Source: Arthrobacter alkaliphilus (GTDB taxonomy: Bacteria; Actinomycetota; Actinomycetes; Actinomycetales; Micrococcaceae). From it: a stretch of 64,000 nucleotides of DNA. The stretch is taken from positions 1 to 64,000 of the forward strand of contig NZ_JAKEEC010000022.1 in assembly GCF_021483235.1 (NCBI RefSeq), read 5' to 3'. Below the pieces are notes generated by a model. That model made no database searches and was not told where the DNA came from. It was given only the letters and a program-made list of their open reading frames with translations. The translations under genes and the position numbers were made by a program. Each line of letters opens with the position of its first letter. The first letter of the stretch is position 1. Below, piece after piece: positions 57,367 to 64,000 of the stretch.

Positions 57367-58812
57367 ATGTCTGCTACGCAACGTTTTGAGTTTGATCTGG
57401 CAATTGTCGGTTCAGGCGGGGGCGCCTTCGCTGCGGCCATCCGTGCCAGCAACCTGGGCAAGAGCGTCTTGATGGTGGAGCGGTCAACAATTGGCGGGAC
57501 CTGCGTGAACACCGGGTGCGTTCCCTCCAAGGCGCTGCTCGCCGCCGCCGAGGCCCGGCACGTGGCTCTGGAGGCAGGGGGAAGATTCCCAGGGATCACT
57601 GCAGACGCTGGCCCGGTGGACATGCCGGGACTGATTAGCGGTAAGCGTGACATGGTGGAGGGGATGCGTTCGGAGAAGTATGCCGACCTGATTGATAACT
57701 ATGGCTGGGAGCTCCGCCAGGGCACCGCCACTTTCTCGGGCACACCGGAGGAACCGGTGCTGGACATCACTTCCCCCGACGGTGCCGGGGAGTCGGTGTC
57801 AGCGGCCCACTACCTGGTGGCCACGGGTTCTGAGCCCTGGGCTCCCCCGGTGCCGGGGCTTCAGGACACCGGCTACCTGACGTCCACGACGGCAATGATG
57901 TTGGAAGAGGTCCCGGAGTCCCTGCTGGTGGTCGGCGGGGGCTATGTGGCTCTGGAGCAGGCCCAGCTGTTCGCCCGGCTGGGGTCCAAGGTGACCATGC
58001 TGGCCCGTTCCCGGCTCGCGTCGGCAGAGGAACCTGAAGTCTCGCTGGCCCTGATGAGCGTCTTCACCGATGAGGGCATCCGGGTCCTCCGCCGCGCCAC
58101 ACTGGTGTCGGTGGCCCGTGATGAAAGTTCGGGCGGGGTGAAGGCAGTGGCAGATGTCGCCGGCGGCCGCCAGGAGTTCCGGGCCGCCCGGCTGCTGATG
58201 GCCACCGGACGGCGGCCCGTCACCGAGGGGCTGAACCTGGAGGCGGTCGGGGTGAAGACCGGGGACCGGGGCGAAGTCCTTGTGCAAGGGTCCTTGGCCA
58301 GCACCAACCCGCGGATCTGGGCTGCCGGCGATGTGACCGGGCACCGGGAGTTCGTGTACGTAGCGTCCGCCCACGGCGCCCTGGCCGTCGACAACGCGTT
58401 CAGCGACGCCGGCCGGGAGGTTGATTACCGCCACCTGCCCCGGGTGGCCTTCACCAGTCCGGCGATGGCCGCCGTCGGCCTGACCGACGAGCAGGCAAAC
58501 GGCGCCGGCGTCAGCTGTGAATGCCGTGTCCTGCCGTTGGAGTACGTTCCGCGCGCTCTGGTGAACCGGGACACCCGGGGCTTCATCAAACTTGTGGCCG
58601 AGAACGGCACCGGCAGGATCCTGGGGCTGACCGCTGTCGGCAAGGAAGCCGGCGACCTGGCCGCCGCGGGGGTGTACATCCTGGAAGCAGGCATGACGGT
58701 TGAACAGGTCGCCAACCTGTGGAGCCCCTACCTGACCATGGCCGAAGGCATCAAAATCGCGGCCCAGTCCTACACCACCGACATCTCCCGGCTCTCCTGC
58801 TGCGCCACATAA
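57367..58812 (+). CDS. merA: mercuric reductase-type flavin disulfide reductase, copy 2
   Basis: ATG 57367 follows GGAGG and gives 481 residues without an HMA domain. Redox pair GGTCVNTGCVPSK, FAD motif GSGGGAFAAAIRAS, NAD(P)H motif VGGGYVALEQAQ, FAD motif IWAAGDVTG and the C-terminal pair LSCCA are all intact. It would reduce Hg(II) with NADPH in the cytoplasm. It is paralogous to 35931-37373. It leads an apparent operon with a second flavin oxidoreductase and thioredoxin under MerR control. Confidence 0.88.
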   Translation: MSATQRFEFDLAIVGSGGGAFAAAIRASNLGKSVLMVERSTIGGTCVNTGCVPSKALLAAAEARHVALEAGGRFPGITADAGPVDMPGLISGKRDMVEGMRSEKYADLIDNYGWELRQGTATFSGTPEEPVLDITSPDGAGESVSAAHYLVATGSEPWAPPVPGLQDTGYLTSTTAMMLEEVPESLLVVGGGYVALEQAQLFARLGSKVTMLARSRLASAEEPEVSLALMSVFTDEGIRVLRRATLVSVARDESSGGVKAVADVAGGRQEFRAARLLMATGRRPVTEGLNLEAVGVKTGDRGEVLVQGSLASTNPRIWAAGDVTGHREFVYVASAHGALAVDNAFSDAGREVDYRHLPRVAFTSPAMAAVGLTDEQANGAGVSCECRVLPLEYVPRALVNRDTRGFIKLVAENGTGRILGLTAVGKEAGDLAAAGVYILEAGMTVEQVANLWSPYLTMAEGIKIAAQSYTTDISRLSCCAT

Positions 58813-58855
58813 CCACGCCCCATGTACGCCAAGATAACGCGAAAGGCAGGAACTG

Positions 58856-60220
58856 ATGGAGGAGCACTTTGACGTGGCCATCCTGGGCATGGGCCCCGGG
58901 GGCGAGGTGGCGGCCAGCCGGCTTTTGAAGGCGGGCAGGAAGGTTGCCGTTATCGAACGCGAACTGATCGGCGGTGAATGCGCCTACTGGGCCTGCGTTC
59001 CCTCCAAGACTCTCCTCCGGCCGCCTGAAGCCAAAACCGCGGCAAACCGCGCCGCCGGCGCCAGCGGGGCCGAACTGGACTGGGTTGCTGCCAGCGACTA
59101 CCGGGACTACATGATCCGGCACCTCAACGACAAAGCCCAAGTCGACGGCTACACGGGGCAGGGTGCGACGGTCATCAAAGCCGAAGCCAGGATCACCGGG
59201 CCCGGCACCCTGCAGGCCGGCGACAGGAACCTCGCCGCCGACCACATCATCATCGCCACCGGATCTGAGGCAGTCGTCCCCGACCTGGAAGGGGCAGAGC
59301 ACGTCACCACCTGGACCAACCGGGAAACCTTCACCGCCACCGAGCTGCCCAAGCGCGCAGTGCTGATCGGCGGCAGCGCAGTGGGCACGGAAACCGCAAC
59401 CTTTCTTGCCCGTTTCGGCGTTGATGTGACCCTTGTTCACCGCGGTCACGGCCTGCTGGAACGTGAAGAGCCCCGGGTTGGGGAACTGGCCCGGATCTAT
59501 CTCGAGGAGGCCGGTGTGAAGGTGCGGCTAGGAGTCCGTGCGGCCCGGGCCCGGCGGGAAGGAAACGGCAGCGTTCTGGAGTTCGACGACGGCACATCGG
59601 TGGGTGCTGACGTCATCATTTTCGCGACGGGGCGCCGGCCCCGGAGCAAGGATCTGGGCTTCGAAACGGCCGGGGTCACCCTCGATGACCGGGGTGCGGT
59701 GCAGGTCGATGAATTTTGCCGGGCCCGGGGCAACGTGTGGGCGATCGGTGATGTTACCGGGGTCATGCCTTTCACCCATGTGGCGAAGTACCAGGGCCGG
59801 ATCGTGGCAGACGCCATCCTCGGCCGTCCTCGGCCAGCCACCTACGAGGGCATCCCGCGGGTGGTCTTCGGGGATCCGGAGATCGCGGCCGCAGGCCTGA
59901 CCCAGGCCCAGGCCGACGAACAGGGACGATCCACCGCGTTCGCCGAACTGGATTTGGCCGAATCACTCGCGCGCCCTTGGACCTATGAGCAGGAACCCCG
60001 CGGACATCTCGGACTCATCACCGACACCGACGAAGGGATCCTCATCGGGGCCTGGGCTGTCTCACCCCTGGCCGGGGAATGGATCCACCAGGCTTCCCTC
60101 GCCATCCGGACGCGGATCCCGATCGCAGCCCTGCACGACCAGGTTGCGCAGTTCCCCAGCTACAGCGAGGCCTTCCAAATGGCCCTCGAGAATCTCAAAT
60201 ACAGAAAGGAAACACCATGA
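58856..60220 (+). CDS. pyridine nucleotide-disulfide oxidoreductase
   Basis: This 454-residue flavoprotein has FAD motif ILGMGPGGEVAASRL, the redox-region GGECAYWACVPSK (Cys-x4-Cys kept, unusual AYWA between), NAD motif LIGGSAVGTETATFLARFG and second FAD motif VWAIGDVTGV. It has the dimerisation domain. It lacks the C-terminal histidine-glutamate motif of lipoamide dehydrogenase and the MerA Cys pair, so its electron acceptor is unknown. It overlaps the thioredoxin gene by 4 bases, so thioredoxin is a candidate partner. Confidence 0.87.
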   Translation: MEEHFDVAILGMGPGGEVAASRLLKAGRKVAVIERELIGGECAYWACVPSKTLLRPPEAKTAANRAAGASGAELDWVAASDYRDYMIRHLNDKAQVDGYTGQGATVIKAEARITGPGTLQAGDRNLAADHIIIATGSEAVVPDLEGAEHVTTWTNRETFTATELPKRAVLIGGSAVGTETATFLARFGVDVTLVHRGHGLLEREEPRVGELARIYLEEAGVKVRLGVRAARARREGNGSVLEFDDGTSVGADVIIFATGRRPRSKDLGFETAGVTLDDRGAVQVDEFCRARGNVWAIGDVTGVMPFTHVAKYQGRIVADAILGRPRPATYEGIPRVVFGDPEIAAAGLTQAQADEQGRSTAFAELDLAESLARPWTYEQEPRGHLGLITDTDEGILIGAWAVSPLAGEWIHQASLAIRTRIPIAALHDQVAQFPSYSEAFQMALENLKYRKETP

Positions 60221-60543
60221 GCGCCGCAAAAGATGTCACGGATACCACGTTTGAGAACGAGGTCCTGCGATCAGACAAGCCGGTCATCGTGGATTTTTGG
60301 GCGGACTGGTGCGGGCCCTGCAGGATGATCTCCCCCGTCTTGGACCAAATCGCCGCCGATCACGCCGACACAGTCGACGTCGCGAATGTCAACATCGACG
60401 AAAACCCACAGGTGGCCGCGGAATACGGCATCACGTCCATCCCGGCGATCTACCTGTTCAAAGACGGCGTCCTGAAATCCTCGGTGGTCGGCGCCCGGGC
60501 CAAGCAATACCTTGAGAAGGAATTCGCGCAGTACCTGCAATGA
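60217..60543 (+). CDS. trxA: thioredoxin
   Basis: The 108-residue protein has the active site WADWCGPCRMISP and the cis-proline region GITSIPAIYLFKDG. ATG 60217 overlaps the preceding stop. Placement in a MerR-linked operon with two flavin disulfide reductases suggests thiol repair during metal or electrophile stress. No gene is present from 60544 to 60751. Confidence 0.93.
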   Translation: MSAAKDVTDTTFENEVLRSDKPVIVDFWADWCGPCRMISPVLDQIAADHADTVDVANVNIDENPQVAAEYGITSIPAIYLFKDGVLKSSVVGARAKQYLEKEFAQYLQ

Positions 60544-60751
60544 CCGTCTGCGGAAACCCACGGAGAACCGACCCAAGGGCCGCTATCACCGTGCCACAAT
60601 CCCAAGCATGGTTTAACAGATGATTGAAAAGTGTCAAAGATGCCTTTGGGGGGAGATCAGACACGCCGACGCGATACCGCGCAGAGGCGGCCGGAACCTC
60701 ACGCCGGCTTTGGGTCCACCGGCAAGTAAGTGCTACTGAAGGAGAACCTGC

Positions 60752-61426
60752 ATGAAGCCCTCGCTCATTGTTTTCGATGTCAACGAGACCCTTTCGGATA
60801 TGTCCCCCATGGGTCAGCGGTTCGTCGACGTAGGCGCCCCGGCACCCGCGGCGAAACTATGGTTCGCTACCCTGTTGCGCGACGGCTTTGCCCTCACCGC
60901 AGCCGGCGAGAACGGCAGTTTCGCCGGAATCGGCTCCGAAGCCCTGCGCGGGCTGTTTGCCGGCATGGACCTGAACCGCGACGCCGAGGCTGCCGTGGAG
61001 CACGTCATGGCCGGGTTCTCCGGTCTCGGACTGCACCCGGATGTCGTCGCCGGCGTCCAGGCCCTCCACGCAGCCGGACACCGCCTGGCCACCTTGACCA
61101 ACGGCTCTACCCAAGTCGCCGAGAAACTCTTTACCGACGCCGGCATCCGGGACAAATTTGAGTTGCTGCTGTCAGTGGAAGACGCCCCGGCCTGGAAGCC
61201 CGGCAGGCAGTCCTACGAGTACGCCGCATCCGCCTGCGGCGCCGGCCCGGAGGAAATGCTCCTGGTCGCCGTTCACCCCTGGGACATTCACGGCGCGTCC
61301 CGCGCTGGTCTGGCCACCGCCTGGATCAACCGGACAGGCGGCCCGTACCCGAACTATTTCCAGGCCCCTGACTACACCGTTCCCACCCTTACTGATCTGG
61401 TCCCGGCCCTGTCCGGAGGAAGCTGA
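60752..61426 (+). CDS. haloacid dehalogenase type II, copy 2
   Basis: This 224-residue HAD enzyme has motif I FDVNETLSD, motif II TLTNGS, motif III Lys in APAWKPG and motif IV in VAVHPWDIHGAS. Very similar to copy 1 at 37531-38211. ATG 60752 follows AAGGAGAAC. Substrate unknown; repeated linkage to merA and ahpD suggests a shared stress role. Confidence 0.87.
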   Translation: MKPSLIVFDVNETLSDMSPMGQRFVDVGAPAPAAKLWFATLLRDGFALTAAGENGSFAGIGSEALRGLFAGMDLNRDAEAAVEHVMAGFSGLGLHPDVVAGVQALHAAGHRLATLTNGSTQVAEKLFTDAGIRDKFELLLSVEDAPAWKPGRQSYEYAASACGAGPEEMLLVAVHPWDIHGASRAGLATAWINRTGGPYPNYFQAPDYTVPTLTDLVPALSGGS

Positions 61427-61531
61427 GGCCGGACATCGCTCTTCGTGTGCGGAACTGCGGGCGCTGGCCCGCCGGATGCGCTACAGCCGACACCGCACAA
61501 GATCAGGGCGGAAGCCGGAGGAATAACCCTT

Positions 61532-61870
61532 GTGAATTCCCAGCACGCCTTTCTCGTATTCGACCCGCGAAAACTGACACCTGTCTTGGCGGTCCCGGAT
61601 GCAGACATCGCCGCAGAACTGCTGCCCGCCGCCAGTGACCGGGCCAGTGGAGACGCGAGTTCGCACTTCGCTGCCCACACTGCCGAGGGCCAGTCGCTGA
61701 CCCTGAGAAAAGGGGACCTGGAACTGCACAAGGCCGGATCCAGGCTCGTGATGCAGATCTGGCCGGCCATGTCCTGCTGGATTTTGGCGCGGTTGACCAA
61801 GGAATGTTGCTGCGGAGGGTGCCGGCAAAGGGGTCGGAACGCAGCGGCCGCCGCGGTTCCCCCGAGGCCC
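61532..61870 (+). CDS. uncertain small protein
   Basis: GTG 61532 has GGAGG about 10 bases upstream. The first 90 residues (HAFLVFDPRKLTPVLAVPDA onward) read like a small soluble domain. Beyond about 61800 the frame becomes cysteine/arginine-rich, overlaps ahpD on the other strand and is probably not coding. Possibly a decayed gene. Confidence 0.3.
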
Positions 61871-61906
61871 GGCAGTAGCGGGACACCCGGGTGGAACGGC
61901 GGGTTC

Positions 61907-62455
61907 CTAGGCGTTCAGGGGTGGTGCAGCGGGAACGTCCAGTTCTGTTCCTGCGTAGTGGTTGAAGTAGTTCGTGAAGAGGTTTGCGGCGATATGTGCG
62001 AATGCTTCGGCGAGCTCTTCATCGGTCCATCCGGCGTCCAAGGCCGCCTGCCACACGGGCTCGGATACATTCCCGGTCCGGGCCGCGGCTTCCCGCGCCA
62101 CCTCGGTGATGGCGGCGAGTTTTGGGTCGAAGTCCACTTCACCGGCACGGATCGCGATGATCTGTTCTTCAGTGAGTCCGGCTTTGCGGGCCGACACCGT
62201 GTGCGCGCCCTGGCAGTAGTCGCAATCGTTCTGGTTGCCAACGGCCAGGGCGATCGCTTCCTTGGTCCGTGCATCGAAGGATCCGTGGGCGGCAATGGCC
62301 TTCGAGATGCCGTCATATGCTGCGATCACTACCGGTGAATGGGCCATTCCGGCATGGATGTTCAGCAGCTTTCCCATCCGCCGTTGCATAGTGGCGGCCA
62401 GATCCTTGGATTCATCGGGCGCCGTCTCGAGAGAATGTGCGGGAATGCGGGGCAT
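61907..62455 (-). CDS. AhpD-like alkylhydroperoxidase / carboxymuconolactone decarboxylase family
   Basis: ATG 62455 follows AAGGAGTT and gives 182 residues. The catalytic motif CDYCQGAH has both cysteines and the histidine, with the upstream acidic residue in ARTKEAIALAVG. Such all-helical proteins reduce peroxides using a thiol donor. It is the third gene of an operon after the membrane protein and the Crp-type regulator. A stub of a paralogue remains at 38336-38395. Confidence 0.87.
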   Translation of the reverse strand: MPRIPAHSLETAPDESKDLAATMQRRMGKLLNIHAGMAHSPVVIAAYDGISKAIAAHGSFDARTKEAIALAVGNQNDCDYCQGAHTVSARKAGLTEEQIIAIRAGEVDFDPKLAAITEVAREAAARTGNVSEPVWQAALDAGWTDEELAEAFAHIAANLFTNYFNHYAGTELDVPAAPPLNA

Positions 62456-62560
62456 GTGTAACTCCTTATGTTGTCAGATCTGGCCGGGTCAATGGGGCTT
62501 TGCCCCGGGTTGGGGGTCCCCGGATACCCGAACGTGCCCGACCGGTGCAGTCGCTGCCGG

Positions 62561-63349
62561 TCACGGGCCGCTGCTCACTGCCGCCGTCCGCAGGGCTGCC
62601 GCGTTCTGTATCGTGATGCGGCCGCGGCCTTGACGGATAATTCCTTTGCCTGCGAAGTCCGCCAATGCCTTGCTGGTGGCCTCCCGGGTTGCCCCGAGAA
62701 GACCGGCGATTTGTTCGTGCGTGAGGCGGATGGCTTTACCTTGGCCGAAACGGCCGGCGGGCGCCGCGGCATCGAGGCTGATCAGCAGCGAGGCGGTGCG
62801 CGCCAGCAGTGGCCGCAAGGCGAGGTCGGTGAGGCGTTCCTCCAGCCGGGCCACCTGTTCCCCGAGCAGCCGGGAAATGCGGATCGCGATGCGGGGGTCC
62901 GAGATCAGGTACCGCTCCACATCCTCGACGCTGAGCTGGCAAATGGCGGCGTCCTCTATGGCCTCGGCATAGTTGTCATACATGCGCTGGCCCACCAGCA
63001 GCATTTCCCCGAAAACGGCCCCCGGTTCCAGGATGGCCATGGTGAGGGCCTTGCCGTCCTCGGTCACACGGAAAATCCGGACCCGTCCCGATTTAAGGAT
63101 AAACAGGGCGGTGACGGGCTGGGACTGGCTGAAAACAAGTTCCCCGCGCCGGAACATCCGCGCGGGGGCCATCATGTCCATCGCACGCATCTCCTCAGCG
63201 CTCAGGTCCGCGAAGAGATCCACCTCGTTGAGGCAGTTGAACGGATCATCGGGGCCGGAGGTGAGGGGGTATGGTTCCCGTTGGCCCGGAGACCAGGGAC
63301 GGGGGCCACCGACGGCGGCCTCCAGCCCCTCTTGCCACTTATCGCTCAT
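62561..63349 (-). CDS. Crp/Fnr-family transcriptional regulator
   Basis: ATG 63349 overlaps the upstream gene's stop and gives 262 residues. An N-terminal extension of about 40 residues is followed by a cyclic-nucleotide-binding beta-roll (RRGELVFSQSQPVTALFILK, PGAVFGEMLL), a dimer helix and the Crp helix-turn-helix (LTHEQIAGLLGATREATSKA). It lacks the four cysteines of oxygen-sensing Fnr. It probably controls ahpD downstream and perhaps the facing merA-trx genes. Confidence 0.88.
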   Translation of the reverse strand: MSDKWQEGLEAAVGGPRPWSPGQREPYPLTSGPDDPFNCLNEVDLFADLSAEEMRAMDMMAPARMFRRGELVFSQSQPVTALFILKSGRVRIFRVTEDGKALTMAILEPGAVFGEMLLVGQRMYDNYAEAIEDAAICQLSVEDVERYLISDPRIAIRISRLLGEQVARLEERLTDLALRPLLARTASLLISLDAAAPAGRFGQGKAIRLTHEQIAGLLGATREATSKALADFAGKGIIRQGRGRITIQNAAALRTAAVSSGP

Positions 63350-63801
63350 CGGGCACGCTTCAGGACCTTGACAGCGACCACAGCAAGCATGATGCCGTAG
63401 ATCAGGTGGCCCATGAGAGACCACCCGGCCGTCGCGTTCACCGTGAAGAGCGGCATACGGAGCATCATGGGCATGATCAGCAGAGGGCCAAGAACCCACC
63501 AGAGCGCCCCGTAGGCCATGCCGGTCAGCGCGCCCCGGCCGTAGGAGGTCAGGAACCCGGCGAACGGCACGGTCAACCCCAGACCGATCAGGATCGAGAT
63601 CAACATGTGAATGCCGAAGCCCACCCAGGCGGAGTCCGAACCGACCAGGGAGGCGATCATCGGAAGCATGCCCATCATGGCCATCAGCACGCCGAAGACG
63701 AGACCACCGGCGATACCGCCGATGACGCCGGCGGTGATGCGCCGGGCAAGGTGATGCGTAACAGTGTGGGGCTGGTGTACCACTGGAGATGAAGCGGACA
63801 T
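63346..63801 (-). CDS. four-helix membrane protein
   Basis: ATG 63801 (MSASSPVVHQ) follows AAAGG and gives 151 residues. There are four predicted helices (TAGVIGGIAGGLVFGVLMAM; GFGIHMLISILIGLGLTVPF; GMAYGALWWVLGPLLIMPMM; MGHLIYGIMLAVVAVKVL). An N-terminal His-rich stretch HQPHTVTHH could bind metal. It overlaps the Crp-type gene by 4 bases. Family not recognised. Confidence 0.7.
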   Translation of the reverse strand: MSASSPVVHQPHTVTHHLARRITAGVIGGIAGGLVFGVLMAMMGMLPMIASLVGSDSAWVGFGIHMLISILIGLGLTVPFAGFLTSYGRGALTGMAYGALWWVLGPLLIMPMMLRMPLFTVNATAGWSLMGHLIYGIMLAVVAVKVLKRAR

Positions 63802-64000
63802 CGTCGTGCTGCCTTTCGTTGAAGCGGAACTGCTTACCTTCGAAAGATAGGCCTGGAGCAACGGGCTCCTCTGTAAACGGGGACACATAACGGATTGCGG
63901 AGTGAGACGGATTTGCGGGGGCGGCCCGGCCTTGGTGGGAAGGCCCGCTATCAGGCGTCAGCCCGTCTTTTCCATGACGTGCCCGCAGCAGCACGTCGGA
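63802..64000. other. upstream region of the membrane protein-crp-ahpD operon
   Basis: It should hold the operon's promoter. I see no confident -35/-10 pair and no gene. Confidence 0.3.

Noticed and set aside
61445..62338. A 297-residue plus-strand protein
   Set aside because: More than half of it is antisense to the clear ahpD gene and has shadow-like composition; only the first part might be real.
62561..63994. A 477-residue regulator with a long N-terminal extension
   Set aside because: The extension is the membrane-protein gene read in another frame. The Crp-type domain starts properly at ATG 63349 with a 4-base overlap.

Overview
The window looks like chromosomal DNA of a high-GC actinomycete, most likely Arthrobacter or a close Micrococcaceae relative. 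The signs are the GC-rich codon use, GTG and TTG starts behind GGAGG-type ribosome sites, actinobacterial gene families (mycobacterial-type glucosylglycerate hydrolase, polysaccharide deacetylase-glycosyltransferase fusions, DUF2231-Rieske proteins) and remnants of actinobacterial insertion sequences. The species is an inference. No intact rRNA, tRNA, CRISPR array or complete insertion sequence is visible.

Layout. 1-2.6 kb: 3' part of a large RCC1-repeat surface protein. 2.7-4.9 kb: an attachment-site-like repeat, a decayed IS481-type transposase and a deleted copy of a glycosyltransferase locus. 4.9-12.1 kb (minus strand): an operon of ECF sigma factor, one-pass membrane protein and secreted subtilisin-like protease, then a small secreted protein and a PAS-PAS-PAS-GGDEF-EAL cyclic-di-GMP protein. 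12.2-13.1 kb: pseudogenes. 13.3-17.4 kb: an RpiR-type regulator divergent from an MFS transporter-GAF protein-amidohydrolase operon, with a clear operator and promoter between them. 18.1-27.6 kb: a MarR regulator, then the most coherent system of the window. It is an ABC sugar importer (binding protein, two permeases, ATPase) coupled to a GH63 glucosylglycerate hydrolase, a glycerate kinase (frameshifted here), a BadF-type sugar kinase and a ROK repressor. Read together, these import glucosylglycerate or a similar glycosyl-glycerate, split it and phosphorylate both products.

27.6-56.4 kb is a patchwork of live genes and scars. Live genes: a lipoprotein, an XRE regulator, the intact deacetylase-glycosyltransferase pair, a MerA-type reductase beside a haloacid dehalogenase, an aldo/keto reductase, a DUF2231-Rieske membrane protein divergent from GTP cyclohydrolase II and a SufR-like regulator, a second DUF2231 protein, a sedolisin protease and several small proteins. 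Between them lie fragments of SRAP, serine recombinase, IS3, RraA, TPR, HigB and IS21 sequences and several dispersed repeats. A 3' tRNA-Leu-like end with a shared flank occurs three times in the same orientation (2.89, 47.84 and 55.54 kb), as expected of attachment-site scars of serial island integration.

56.4-64 kb is a compact redox/metal region: a DUF427 protein, a MerR-type regulator divergent from merA, a second flavin disulfide oxidoreductase, thioredoxin and a haloacid dehalogenase, facing an operon of membrane protein, Crp-type regulator and AhpD-like peroxidase. The merA-dehalogenase-ahpD set is paralogous to the one at 35.9-38.4 kb, where ahpD survives only as a 20-codon stub.
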